DNA from: an uncultured Acetatifactor sp.
GTDB lineage: Bacteria; Bacillota; Clostridia; Lachnospirales; Lachnospiraceae
DNA length: 15,770 nucleotides
Direction: 5' to 3'
Assembly: GCA_948896875.1 (NCBI GenBank)
Contig: CAQUWW010000063.1
Coordinates: 1 to 15,770, forward strand
The translations under genes and the position numbers were made by a program. The notes below the pieces were generated by a model, which did not search any database, was not told the DNA's origin, and was given only the letters and a program-made list of their open reading frames with translations. This document shows, in pieces, positions 1 through 7,893 of the stretch. Numbering within the stretch: the first letter of the stretch is position 1; each line of letters opens with the position of its first letter.

Positions 1-1915
1 CAGCCAGCTTTAACGCATTGTCTACCTTGTCCACTACCACGATCCGTCCCAGCAGAGAACCTGCCACATCCCGGTATTTATCCGGTATTTTCACCAGCGT
101 ATCCGCAGTTCCGATCACACCCTGTTCCTCCAGAGCTTCGGCATTTCTGAATTTCTGGGGATTTCGGATGCTTGTCAAGGGCAGGAACGTGGCCCGTCCC
201 AGTTTATTGGTCTTCAGGTAGGAGATCATCTGCTTGGCCGCTTCTTCGTCATCGGTGACAATATTCTGGATATTGGCGCCCAGAGCCGTCTCAATGGCTG
301 TCTCATATTTCTTCTCCACCTGAATGATATCTGCCACAACGCCGACAATGCCCTTGACTTTTTCCTTCTGTTCCATCACCTTCTTCACACTTCCGCCATA
401 GCCTTCGTAACGTTCGGCCAGATTGGACAGCGCTTCCAGCTTCGATTTCTCCATATGATAAGCGCTCTGCGCTTCTCTGAGTCCGGCATCCTTCTGCGTC
501 AGTGTCTCCCGAAAGGTGCCGATCTCCTGTTCCATGGCAGTTTCCTGCCCATGCAGTCCCTGGATTTCTTCTGTGACTCTTCCAAACTCTGCCTCCAGAT
601 TTTTTATGGTCTCCTCCCTGGCAGCCTCGTCTGATTTATGTCTGAGCAGCCGGGAATTCAGTTCCGCTCTTCTGATGTTTACCTGTTCCATCATAGTATC
701 CAGACGTTCCATACGGGACTTGATGTTGGCCCTCTGGTTCAGCTCCCCTATAATGGTATTCTTCCCTGCCTCCATTCCGGCATTCAGCTCTGCGATCTTA
801 TTCTGAATTTCTTCCAATGTTTCCCTGGCGGCCTCGGCTTTCTCGCGCAGTTCCCGCATCTGTCCGTCCGTATCTTCTTTTTCCTGCAACAGTTTGGCTC
901 TGTCCTGTTCTCTGGCGGAAATCTCTTCCTGCAGCGCGTCCCGCCGGCTGTTCAGATGGGCTTCGCTGCCTTTGGCAGAATTGATCTGCTCTTTTAAGAC
1001 ATTCATTTCTCCTTCCAGCTTTCCTCTGGTGAGCCCTGCGTCCGTAACGGTACTTCTGGCCTCTTCAATAGCAGTCTCCAGTCTTTCGATCTCCTCCTGA
1101 ATACGGCTGTACTCTTCTTTTATCCCTTCATATGCTTCATTGGTCTCGGAAAGTTCGGCGCTGGCCAGCCCATATTTCTCTTCCACTGACTTAAGCTGCT
1201 CTCTGAGTCTTGCATTTTCCAGAAGGAAAGCATTTACATCGAAATTTTTCAGTTCCTCCCGTTTGCGCAGATAAATTCTGGCTTTCTCTGACTGTTGCTC
1301 CAGAGGACCAATCTGCTTTTCCAGCTCCGACAGAATATCATTTACTCTGATCAGATTCTGCTTTTCATTCTCCAGCTTGCCCTGTGCCGCCGCTTTTCTT
1401 CGTTTAAATTTGACGATACCGGCGGCCTCGTCAAAAAGCTCACGCCTCTCTTCCGGCTTACCGCTTAATATCTTGTCAATCTGTCCCTGTCCAATAATGG
1501 AATAGCCCTCTTTCCCGATTCCTGTGTCGTAAAAAAGTTCATTTACATCCTTTAATCTGCAGGGGCTCCCATTAATCAGATATTCACTTTCTCCGGAACG
1601 GTAAATACGTCTTGCCACTGTCACCTCATCGAAATCAATGGCAAGCTGATGATCCGCATTGTCCAATGTGATAGCCACATAAGCATAGCTCAATGGTTTC
1701 CTGTTCTCTGTTCCCGAGAAAATGACATCCTGCATGCTGGCTCCGCGCAGCTGCTTTACACGCTGCTCTCCCAGAACCCAGCGGACCGCATCCGCCACAT
1801 TGCTTTTCCCACTTCCGTTAGGTCCTACAATGCCTGTGATGCCATTATGGAATTGAAAATTAATTTTGTTGGCAAAGGACTTGAAGCCCTGTACCTCAAT
1901 GCTCTTTAAATACAT
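1..1915 (-). CDS. smc: Chromosome segregation protein SMC, N-terminal part (cut by window edge)
   Basis: This is the ATPase of the condensin-like SMC-ScpAB complex, which organises and helps separate sister chromosomes. The window holds 638 codons, about half of a usual 1180-1190 residue SMC, in one uninterrupted frame from ATG at 1915 to the left edge. It opens with the typical MYLKSIEVQGFKSF, then Walker A GPNGSGKSN (about residues 31-39), the Q-loop stretch GIGKEGYSIIGQGQID, and the end of the head (DEAAGIVKFKRRK). A long charged coiled-coil arm follows. From about residue 515 the globular hinge begins (KVKGIVGVVADII, then LGRATFLPL), and the sequence stops inside it. The C-terminal signature and Walker B halves of the head lie outside. 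The start overlaps the end of rnc by 10 bases and has a GGGAGAAGGA ribosome binding site, so the two are translationally linked. Identity is very secure. Confidence 0.97.
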   Translation of the reverse strand, partial: MYLKSIEVQGFKSFANKINFQFHNGITGIVGPNGSGKSNVADAVRWVLGEQRVKQLRGASMQDVIFSGTENRKPLSYAYVAITLDNADHQLAIDFDEVTVARRIYRSGESEYLINGSPCRLKDVNELFYDTGIGKEGYSIIGQGQIDKILSGKPEERRELFDEAAGIVKFKRRKAAAQGKLENEKQNLIRVNDILSELEKQIGPLEQQSEKARIYLRKREELKNFDVNAFLLENARLREQLKSVEEKYGLASAELSETNEAYEGIKEEYSRIQEEIERLETAIEEARSTVTDAGLTRGKLEGEMNVLKEQINSAKGSEAHLNSRRDALQEEISAREQDRAKLLQEKEDTDGQMRELREKAEAARETLEEIQNKIAELNAGMEAGKNTIIGELNQRANIKSRMERLDTMMEQVNIRRAELNSRLLRHKSDEAAREETIKNLEAEFGRVTEEIQGLHGQETAMEQEIGTFRETLTQKDAGLREAQSAYHMEKSKLEALSNLAERYEGYGGSVKKVMEQKEKVKGIVGVVADIIQVEKKYETAIETALGANIQNIVTDDEEAAKQMISYLKTNKLGRATFLPLTSIRNPQKFRNAEALEEQGVIGTADTLVKIPDKYRDVAGSLLGRIVVVDKVDNALKLA

Positions 1916-2607
1916 TCCTTCTCCCTGAGAAACAACAGCGCGTGATAGGCCGCCTGCTGCTCCGCCGCTTTTTTTGTTTTTCCCTCTCCCGTCCCCAGCG
2001 TCTCACCTTCCATTTTTACGACTACACAAAACACTTTGTCATGCTCCGGTCCGCTTTCCGAAAAAAGTTCATAGCTAAACTCTTTTTTCAGTCTGCCCTG
2101 TATCAACTCCTGTAAATGGCTTTTGCTGTCATAGAACAGCTGCTTATCCTCCAGGTCGGATAAAATGAAGCGATCGATAAATAGTTTCGCCGGTTCCATT
2201 CCTCCGTCCAGATATATGGCACCAATCAGAGATTCCATAACATCCGAAGTAATACTGTTGCGCATCCGTCCTCCGGTAATCTCTTCACCTCTTCCCATGA
2301 GAATAAAATTCCCAAGCTCCAGATCTTTGGCACAAAAAGCCAAGGCCGGTTCACATACCATGGCCGCCCGCATTTTAGTCAGCTCCCCCTCCGGCTGATC
2401 TTCATACTCCCGAAACAGGAACTCGCTGGCCACCAGTTCCAGCACAGCATCTCCGAGAAATTCCAGTCTTTCATAATTCTTTTTCCTGCGAATTTTCTGC
2501 TCATTGATAAAGGAGCTATGCGTCATGGCCTGCTTCAGCAGATCGCCGTTCTGAAAGCGATATCCGATTCGTTCCTCCAATGCCTCCAGGTTATATCCAT
2601 CCACCAT
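1906..2607 (-). CDS. rnc: Ribonuclease III
   Basis: This enzyme cleaves double-stranded RNA, processing rRNA precursors and some mRNAs. With the chosen start it has 233 residues, normal for the family. The RNase III signature ERLEFLGDAVLEL is at residues 46-58, with catalytic Glu49 and Asp53, and the second acidic pair is Asp122 and Glu125 (SDVMESLIGAIY). A double-stranded RNA binding domain fills the C-terminal third (SHLQELIQ near its start, GEGKTKKAAEQQAA near its end). An ATG ten codons upstream (2637) is possible but has no ribosome binding site, whereas the ATG at 2607 has AAGGAAG eight bases ahead. The gene sits between acpP (109-base gap containing a hairpin) and smc (10-base overlap), as usual in Firmicutes. 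Confidence 0.95.
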   Translation of the reverse strand: MVDGYNLEALEERIGYRFQNGDLLKQAMTHSSFINEQKIRRKKNYERLEFLGDAVLELVASEFLFREYEDQPEGELTKMRAAMVCEPALAFCAKDLELGNFILMGRGEEITGGRMRNSITSDVMESLIGAIYLDGGMEPAKLFIDRFILSDLEDKQLFYDSKSHLQELIQGRLKKEFSYELFSESGPEHDKVFCVVVKMEGETLGTGEGKTKKAAEQQAAYHALLFLREKECI

Positions 2608-2644
2608 CTTTTTCTCTTCCTTTTTGTGTAATATCATTCAGGGT

Positions 2645-2726
2645 GTTACCATCTGAACGCAAATGAGCAGTCGCATAGCGGACTGCTCTCATTATAGTCC
2701 ATATGACTGAGCGTATTTAAGGTAAC
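2645..2726 (-). promoter_or_regulatory. Nested hairpin in the acpP-rnc intergenic region
   Basis: On the transcribed strand GTTACC (2721-2726) pairs with GGTAAC (2645-2650), and ACGC (2711-2714) with GCGT (2657-2660). Inside, GAGCAGTC (2681-2688) pairs perfectly with GACTGCTC (2665-2672) around an 8-base loop, and the stem can extend through a small bulge. The fold begins in the last acpP codons and ends about 38 bases before the rnc start. No U-tract follows, so it is not a terminator. Seen: the pairings. Inferred: it may be an RNA processing site in the rnc leader, comparable with the RNase III autoregulatory site in E. coli. Confidence 0.5.
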
Positions 2727-2947
2727 GCACTTTTGATTAATTCCACTGCTTCTTCCACAGTGCTGATCTTCTCTGCTTTCTCTGCAGGAATATCAATGTT
2801 GAACTCTTCCTCGATTCCGGAGACAATCTGAAATACATCCAGTGAGTCCGCACCCAGATCATCTACAAAAGTGGAATCCATAGCAATTTCATCTGGATCC
2901 AGATTCAACACCTCCGCAATGATTGCCTTTAATTTTTCGAATTCCAT
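2717..2947 (-). CDS. acpP: Acyl carrier protein
   Basis: A 76-residue acidic helical protein that carries growing fatty-acyl chains on a phosphopantetheine arm in the cytoplasm. The attachment motif DDLGADSLD is present, with Ser35 as the modified serine. The length and the run of Glu/Asp residues in helices II and III are typical. The ATG at 2947 has a perfect AAAGGAGG seven bases before it; an in-frame TTG nine codons upstream would overlap the end of plsX and is not needed. The start lies 16 bases after the plsX stop, so the two are almost certainly cotranscribed. Being directly downstream of plsX, it is probably the main fatty acid synthesis ACP and not one dedicated to a secondary pathway. 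Confidence 0.96.
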   Translation of the reverse strand: MEFEKLKAIIAEVLNLDPDEIAMDSTFVDDLGADSLDVFQIVSGIEEEFNIDIPAEKAEKISTVEEAVELIKSALP

Positions 2948-2963
2948 AGAGTACCTCCTTTCC

Positions 2964-3974
2964 TTAATCCTCAAGAACCATTTGTTCCTTGATTTTTTGA
3001 TTTATTTTCTGCTCCTTAAATGCAATGCATTGAAGAATAGAATTTCGGATCTCAATTGCTTTACTGCTTCCATGTGTCTTAACCACCAGACCGTTTAAGC
3101 CAAGCAACGGCGCACCGCCGTATTCCTCCGTACTGAAATCTTTCAGTGTCTGCTTCAACGCAGGCTTGACCAGAAGAGCACCTATTTTGCTTTTCATACT
3201 GCTCATCATACCGGCCTTAATTTTCTTGATCAGCGCATCGCTGACACCCTCCAGCATCTTCAGTACCACATTACCCACAAAGGCCTCACACACAAGCACA
3301 TCCGCCTCGCCAAAGGGAATATCTCTGGCTTCCACATTGCCGATGAAATGAATCTCCGGACAATTCTTCAGGAGCGGATAAGCTTCCTTTGTCAGGGCAT
3401 TTCCCTTCTCCTCCTCCACACCGATGTTCACCAGACCCACTCTGGGATTCTTGACACCGATCACGCTTTCCATGTAGACACTTCCCATTTTGGCAAACTG
3501 CAGAAGCTGCGAAGGTCTGGCATCCACATTGGCTCCACAGTCAAGCAGAAGGCTTACTCCTTTGATATTCGGAATAATCGGTGCCAGCGGAGGCCTCTCC
3601 ACCCCCTTAATACGACCTACAATCACCTGTCCGCCCACAAGCACGGCACCCGTGCTCCCCGCTGAAACAAATGCGTCACATTCGCCGTTCTTCACCATAT
3701 ACATGGATTTTACAATGGAAGAGTCCTTCTTCCTGCGGATTGCCATGACCGGAGGTTCACCTGTCTCGATAACCTCCTCCGCATGTACGATCTCAATCTG
3801 TTCCACAGGATAAGTATATTTGTTCAGTTCTTCTTTTATCACAGGCTCCCGGCCTACCAGAAATACTTTCACACGCTTATCGGCATTAACCGCATCTACG
3901 GCGCCCTTTACTACCTCACCGGGCGCATTGTCACCGCCCATTGCATCTACAGCTACATTTACCATCTCTGCCAT
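2964..3974 (-). CDS. plsX: Phosphate acyltransferase PlsX
   Basis: PlsX converts acyl-ACP and phosphate to acyl-phosphate, the acyl donor for PlsY in the first step of phospholipid synthesis; it is a soluble or peripheral membrane enzyme. The 336 residues match the usual length. The N-terminus VDAMGGDNAPGEVVKGAV and the motifs SAGSTGAVLVGG, LLDCGANVD and CEAFVGNVVLK are family hallmarks. The ATG at 3974 has GGAAGG eight bases ahead. It is the first gene after a good promoter (4038-4066) and starts a plsX-acpP-rnc-smc operon. I see no FapR-like palindrome next to the promoter, so the regulator of this copy is unclear. Confidence 0.96.
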   Translation of the reverse strand: MAEMVNVAVDAMGGDNAPGEVVKGAVDAVNADKRVKVFLVGREPVIKEELNKYTYPVEQIEIVHAEEVIETGEPPVMAIRRKKDSSIVKSMYMVKNGECDAFVSAGSTGAVLVGGQVIVGRIKGVERPPLAPIIPNIKGVSLLLDCGANVDARPSQLLQFAKMGSVYMESVIGVKNPRVGLVNIGVEEEKGNALTKEAYPLLKNCPEIHFIGNVEARDIPFGEADVLVCEAFVGNVVLKMLEGVSDALIKKIKAGMMSSMKSKIGALLVKPALKQTLKDFSTEEYGGAPLLGLNGLVVKTHGSSKAIEIRNSILQCIAFKEQKINQKIKEQMVLED

Positions 3975-4037
3975 CAGGTTTTCCTTCCCAGTCTCTCTAC
4001 GCTTAAGATTCTTCTGATGATTTTTATTCCATAATTT

Positions 4038-4066
4038 ACTATAAGATAATCTCAGATAAAAATCAA
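4038..4066 (-). promoter_or_regulatory. Sigma-A promoter of the plsX-acpP-rnc-smc operon
   Basis: On the minus strand the -35 element TTGATT (4061-4066) and the -10 element TATAGT (4038-4043) are separated by exactly 17 bases. The surroundings are very AT-rich. It lies between the rpmF terminator and plsX, with the predicted start of transcription about 55-60 bases before the plsX ATG. Two mismatches to consensus suggest a moderately strong promoter. Confidence 0.75.
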
Positions 4067-4079
4067 GAATTTTTTTACA

Positions 4080-4108
4080 TAAGAAAAGGGGCGTCCTTCA
4101 GAACGCCC
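4080..4108 (-). terminator. Intrinsic terminator after rpmF
   Basis: On the minus strand GGGCGTTC pairs with GGACGCCC (4089-4108, one G-U pair) around a TGAA tetraloop, followed by CTTTTCTTATG. The stem is 8 bp and GC-rich and lies 40 bases beyond the rpmF stop. It separates the rpmF unit from the plsX unit, whose promoter follows at once. Confidence 0.85.
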
Positions 4109-4148
4109 TGGCTCATTTGCCGGCATCTAATCTAATTGCCATTCAGTC

Positions 4149-4328
4149 TCAGTCAACACTTACAACCTGCTTCTTGTTGTAAGAACCACAGGCTTTGCAA
4201 ACTCTGTGCGGTACCATAAGAGCGCCGCATTTGCTGCACTTAACCAGAGTCGGAGCACTCATTTTCCAGTTTGCTCTCCTCTTATCCCTTCTACTTTTGG
4301 AAGATTTATTCTTAGGACAAATAGACAT
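4149..4328 (-). CDS. rpmF: 50S ribosomal protein L32
   Basis: A 59-residue basic protein of the large ribosomal subunit. It starts MSICPKNKSSKSRRDKRRAN, the usual L32 opening, and has two CxxC pairs (Cys31/Cys34 and Cys44/Cys47), so it is the zinc-binding form of L32. The ATG at 4328 has a perfect AAGGAGG ahead. The start is only 2 bases beyond the YceD stop, the classic yceD-rpmF pair, and a terminator follows 40 bases after the stop. I translated it directly from the sequence. Confidence 0.97.
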   Translation of the reverse strand: MSICPKNKSSKSRRDKRRANWKMSAPTLVKCSKCGALMVPHRVCKACGSYNKKQVVSVD

Positions 4329-4330
4329 CG

Positions 4331-4852
4331 TTACACCTCCTTATTCTTATTAAAAATATCTTGTATCACTGCCATACGGGGGTCCGGGACAAAAGTATCA
4401 CATCCACAGTCCTCCCTGTTTCGATTCTGTCCACAGACAGGACATATTCCCTTACAGTCCTCCTTACACAGAATCTTCGCTGGCCAGTTCATCAAAATCT
4501 CATTGTGTATAAAGTCTTCCGTATCCAGCTGATAGCCATCCGTAAGGCTCACTTCGTCATCCGTCTCCGAAGGCTTTATCCCCGGAGCCAACGCCTTACG
4601 CTCAAATGTCAGCCGAAGCGACACAGGCACTTCTGTCAGGCACCTGTCACAGCATGCCATGACAGTCAACTGCATATTGCCTCGAATATCCGCTTTCCCC
4701 GGACCCGCATTGGCAAAAAGAAAAGTTACAGGCGTCCGGTCTGTTATCTCAAACTTTCCCGCTCCGCTTTCAAAGCATGACATTTCGAGAGGGACTTCCT
4801 TTTCCAGCCGCATTCCTTCGACTGTCATTACATCGGATAAATTCACAAGCAT
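4331..4852 (-). CDS. DUF177 / YceD family protein
   Basis: A 173-residue protein of the DUF177 (YceD/YlbN) family, found next to rpmF across bacteria and linked to 23S rRNA accumulation or ribosome assembly; its precise role is not settled. The C-terminal half has the family cysteines: MACCDRCLTEV in the middle and, near the end, CKEDCKGICPVCGQNRN and DCGC, likely metal-binding. The frame stays open to a TTG at 4936, but that start would place the coding region on top of a perfect promoter at 4919-4947. The ATG at 4852 has AGGAG a few bases ahead and gives the normal length. It is two bases from rpmF and cotranscribed with it. Confidence 0.9.
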   Translation of the reverse strand: MLVNLSDVMTVEGMRLEKEVPLEMSCFESGAGKFEITDRTPVTFLFANAGPGKADIRGNMQLTVMACCDRCLTEVPVSLRLTFERKALAPGIKPSETDDEVSLTDGYQLDTEDFIHNEILMNWPAKILCKEDCKGICPVCGQNRNREDCGCDTFVPDPRMAVIQDIFNKNKEV

Positions 4853-4918
4853 AGCGGCTCCTGTCCTGTTCGATGCAGACACATCTGCAAGGGTCTGATC
4901 TGCTTCACACACTGTTTC

Positions 4919-4947
4919 ATTATAATCGGCATCCAATACTTTGTCAA
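4919..4947 (-). promoter_or_regulatory. Perfect-consensus sigma-A promoter of the DUF177-rpmF operon
   Basis: On the minus strand TTGACA (4942-4947) and TATAAT (4919-4924) are spaced by exactly 17 bases, with no mismatch. Transcription should start near 4912, giving a leader of about 60 bases before the ATG at 4852. The -35 box is only 26 bases from the stop codon of the upstream ABC transporter gene. I see no terminator between them, so read-through from the transporter operon may add to expression. Confidence 0.88.
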
Positions 4948-4973
4948 CATCTTTTTATACCGGAATTTGTAAC

Positions 4974-7196
4974 TTATTTCCCCTCAGCCATCCGCAGCTG
5001 AGCGGTAACCAGGCCATAGTAAATTCCCTTCTTTTCCAGAAGTTCATTGTGCGTCCCGATTTCGGCGACCCCGTGCTTATCTATGACCACCAGCCGGTCC
5101 GCGTTGCGCAGCGTGGACAGCCGATGGGCGATGGCAAAAGTAGTCCGCCCCTTTACCAGCCGGTCCAGCGCCTGCTGTATCAGGAACTCGCTCTCCGTGT
5201 CCAGGGCCGATGTGGCCTCATCCAGAATCAGCAGTCTCGGATTGTTCAGAATTGCTCTGGCAATGGCGATTCGCTGCCGTTCCCCGCCGGAAAGATTATA
5301 GCCATGTTCTCCCACATAAGTATTATAGCCATCCGGCGTTTTGCAGATAAAATCATGGGCGTTGGCTGCTTTGGCCGCCTGAATCACCTCCGCAAGTGTT
5401 GCATCCTGTCTGGCAAAGCGAATATTGGCCAGAATACTTCCGGAGAACAGAAACGTCTCCTGAAGCACCACACCAATCTGAGAATGCAGACTTTCCGATT
5501 TTACCTTCCGGATATCTGTCCCATCGATCGTAATCCTTCCCTGGTCCACGTCATACAGTCGCATAATCAGATTGATCAACGTGGATTTCCCTGTTCCGGA
5601 GGCCCCCACAAGCCCAATCATCTCTCCCGGGTTCACCTGAAAGCTGATATTTTCCAGCACCGGTTCATAAGTATGATAACCAAAAGACACATTTTCGAAG
5701 GTAAAAGCTCCTTCAATGGGGAATTCCCGGCTATCCTCGCTGTCTGAAATGACAGGTTTTTCGTCCAGTACATCATAAATCCGGTTCAGGCTGGTGATCA
5801 TCTGCATCACCATTCTGGGAAGATGAGTCATCCAGCTCAAAGGCCCGAACAGATACCCACAGTAAGTGATAAACTGCACCAGCTCACCCAGCGTCATCTT
5901 TCCATTCAACACATCTCCGCCGCCGAAATACACGGCAATGTAAGACCCTGCTCCCAGCAGAAAAGTCAGAACGGGAAAAAAGATGGCCCAGAAGGTCTCG
6001 TTTTTCTTGCTGATGGCGGCAAATTCTTTCGTCTTTTTCTGAAACCGGGCGGCCTCCCGCTCCTCCTGTCCAAAAGATTTGACCACACGCATGCCGGAAA
6101 TAATGTCCTGCAGATTGCTGGCCAGATCGTCAAACTTCATCCACTGCCTGTTAAAAATGCTGTGAATGTGGCGCCAGAAGGCTTTGGTCAGCACAAATAC
6201 GATCACCACGAATACCAGAGACAGAAGCGTCATCTTCCAGCTGATCACAAACATTACAACCAGAGACACCACCATGGTAAGCAGAGTGGAGAACATATCC
6301 CCAAATACCTCTTCCATAAATCTGCGGATCTGATTCGTATCCTGAGACACACGATTTAAGAGCTCTCCCGGCTTCCGGTTGTTGATGAAGGAAAGAGAGA
6401 GGGACTGTATTTTGTAGTAAAGTTTACGTCGCAATGTCATGCTCAGGGATGTCCCAAGCGACATACAATGCCAATACCGGTATACCTCCAGCAGAATACG
6501 TGCGATCAACAGCGAAAAAGTAAGCCCCACAAAAAGCCATAAATCCTTCCAGCTGCCGTTGCCGCCTGCCAGCGCGCCGTCAATAAACTGTCTCTGAATC
6601 AGCGGCGTCACAAGATTTACTATGGCAATCAACACCATAAGCAGAGAAATCAACAGAAGTTTTCCCACATATTCCCCACAGAGCTCCATAAACTTTTTCA
6701 GGATATCCGCTTTTCCTTCACAATAGGGGCATCTGCTGGTACCGGGCATCGCCCGTCCGCATTTGTCACAATATTTCTCATATTCCAGACTGACGACTCT
6801 CTCCGGCTTCTCACCGGAACGACGTGCGGTAATCACCGCCTGAGCTCCCCGGACCACATAAGCCACCCGAACAATGTGACGCATGGAAAATCTGGCGGCA
6901 CAGACTGCCTGTCCGTCCTTTTTTGTCACAGTGACAATCCCACTGTGTACCTGATGTTCACATTTTATCTTCTCACAGTCCTCCAAAAGGAAAGAAGCGG
7001 CTGTCTTCTCATTCTCCAGCACCAAAAACCGATCCTGGGTCACAACCAGCCAGATTGTTTCCGTATAGGATGACCGCACCTGCATTTTTCTGCAGTCGAA
7101 ATCCAGATCCACCGGCACACAATACTGGATTTCCTCTCCGGGCGCCAATTTCAGCGCTTCTGTCTGGCTCCCGTTCAATGTATACAAAAGTTTCAT
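4974..7196 (-). CDS. ABC exporter half-transporter with N-terminal zinc ribbon (second of pair)
   Basis: A 740-residue fusion of membrane and ATPase domains, typical of exporters that work as dimers in the cytoplasmic membrane. Residues 1-140 form an extra domain rich in beta strands (TIWLVVTQDRFLVLENE), possibly PH-like. Then comes a zinc ribbon with Cys143, 146, 156 and 159 (CDKCGRAMPGTSRCPYC), about six membrane helices (about residues 175-430), and the ATPase: Walker A GASGTGKST (531-539), Q-loop Gln579, signature LSGGE (635-639), Walker B LLILDE (655-660), and H-loop His691. All catalytic residues are intact. The ATG at 7196 is preferred over a GTG abutting the DUF1854 stop because AAGGAA lies ahead and the leftover 63 bases have no other role. 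With the DUF1854 gene and the other ABC gene it forms one operon; a heterodimeric exporter is likely. The substrate is unknown. Confidence 0.92.
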   Translation of the reverse strand: MKLLYTLNGSQTEALKLAPGEEIQYCVPVDLDFDCRKMQVRSSYTETIWLVVTQDRFLVLENEKTAASFLLEDCEKIKCEHQVHSGIVTVTKKDGQAVCAARFSMRHIVRVAYVVRGAQAVITARRSGEKPERVVSLEYEKYCDKCGRAMPGTSRCPYCEGKADILKKFMELCGEYVGKLLLISLLMVLIAIVNLVTPLIQRQFIDGALAGGNGSWKDLWLFVGLTFSLLIARILLEVYRYWHCMSLGTSLSMTLRRKLYYKIQSLSLSFINNRKPGELLNRVSQDTNQIRRFMEEVFGDMFSTLLTMVVSLVVMFVISWKMTLLSLVFVVIVFVLTKAFWRHIHSIFNRQWMKFDDLASNLQDIISGMRVVKSFGQEEREAARFQKKTKEFAAISKKNETFWAIFFPVLTFLLGAGSYIAVYFGGGDVLNGKMTLGELVQFITYCGYLFGPLSWMTHLPRMVMQMITSLNRIYDVLDEKPVISDSEDSREFPIEGAFTFENVSFGYHTYEPVLENISFQVNPGEMIGLVGASGTGKSTLINLIMRLYDVDQGRITIDGTDIRKVKSESLHSQIGVVLQETFLFSGSILANIRFARQDATLAEVIQAAKAANAHDFICKTPDGYNTYVGEHGYNLSGGERQRIAIARAILNNPRLLILDEATSALDTESEFLIQQALDRLVKGRTTFAIAHRLSTLRNADRLVVIDKHGVAEIGTHNELLEKKGIYYGLVTAQLRMAEGK

Positions 7197-7259
7197 ATAT
7201 TTCTTATTCCTTTCCTCGCTTTTTACAGGAAACACCTGAAAAACCGCCGGCACCGGCAC

Positions 7260-7838
7260 TTAGATAAAGAGATCCAGCTTCTTCCGCTCAATAACGCTCA
7301 GCTGATAGAAATCCGGTATCTCATAACGGTTTCCATCGATGTCCGTCACCAAAAGTCTGGAATCGCTCAGATGAATTACCGCATCGCCGCTCATCTGCGT
7401 GGTAAAACGACAGGCGCCGAAAGTAGTCACCACATTCCAGTAGGCATGCCCATACTCATCCTTCACATCCAATACTTTCGTGATCGCCGGCATAAAATAG
7501 CGCAGCTTAATCTGCTCCCTCAGCATCTCCTGCTGTTCTTGCGGAAGCTGCGACATTTTCTCTATAATGCCGATCTCTTTCGCTTTCTCATCCGCCTCCC
7601 GAATGGAGATAAATTCCTCCGGATTGGTCAGTGGAAACGTCAGATACACTCCCACCCTGTCATATGTCTTATCCTTTGTCTTTAGAGAGACAAAGCCGCC
7701 GGCCGTCCTGGCAAACCGGGCATTCTCGCCGTTCAGAAACCGCATTTCCAGAATCTCATCCGATTCCTTCTTCAGCGCTTCTTCGTCAAATTCTTCCAGG
7801 TCCAGCAGATCTGTCCCATAATTTCCCTGTTCTTCCAT
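7260..7838 (-). CDS. DUF1854 domain protein between two ABC transporter genes
   Basis: A 192-residue soluble protein with no signal peptide or membrane segment. The N-terminal part is acidic (DLLDLEEFDEEALKKESDE). The conserved core is ITKVLDVKDEYGHAYWNV followed by GACRFTTQ (about residues 119-148), then short beta-rich stretches ending DGNRYEIPDF. This matches DUF1854, known beside ABC exporters in several phyla; in some Proteobacteria the pair is annotated as associated with cyanophycin metabolism, but no cyanophycin gene is seen here. A GGAGGG site lies ten bases before the ATG. It follows the first transporter gene by 55 bases and precedes the second by 63. A role as a cytoplasmic partner or regulator of the transporter is inference. 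Confidence 0.88.
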   Translation of the reverse strand: MEEQGNYGTDLLDLEEFDEEALKKESDEILEMRFLNGENARFARTAGGFVSLKTKDKTYDRVGVYLTFPLTNPEEFISIREADEKAKEIGIIEKMSQLPQEQQEMLREQIKLRYFMPAITKVLDVKDEYGHAYWNVVTTFGACRFTTQMSGDAVIHLSDSRLLVTDIDGNRYEIPDFYQLSVIERKKLDLFI

Positions 7839-7893
7839 ATATTGATATCCCTCCTGCCCTCTTTAACGGGCATCCAATCTCTGTTGCAATGAT

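Noticed and set aside
2608..2637. Longer RNase III starting at ATG 2637
   Set aside because: No ribosome binding site ahead of it, while the internal ATG at 2607 has a good one and gives the usual family length.
2691..2696. TATAAT as a separate promoter for rnc
   Set aside because: No acceptable -35 element lies 16-19 bases upstream, and the sequence is part of the nested hairpin region. A weak promoter cannot be excluded.
4941..5747. Long open frame of 268 codons on the plus strand
   Set aside because: It lies wholly antisense to the second ABC gene, has no ribosome binding site, and its translation shows no recognisable domain. The minus-strand frame has all ABC motifs.
5823..6359. Plus-strand open frame of 178 codons
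   Set aside because: Antisense to the membrane domain of the ABC gene; composition rich in His, Gln and Lys is typical of a complementary-strand shadow.
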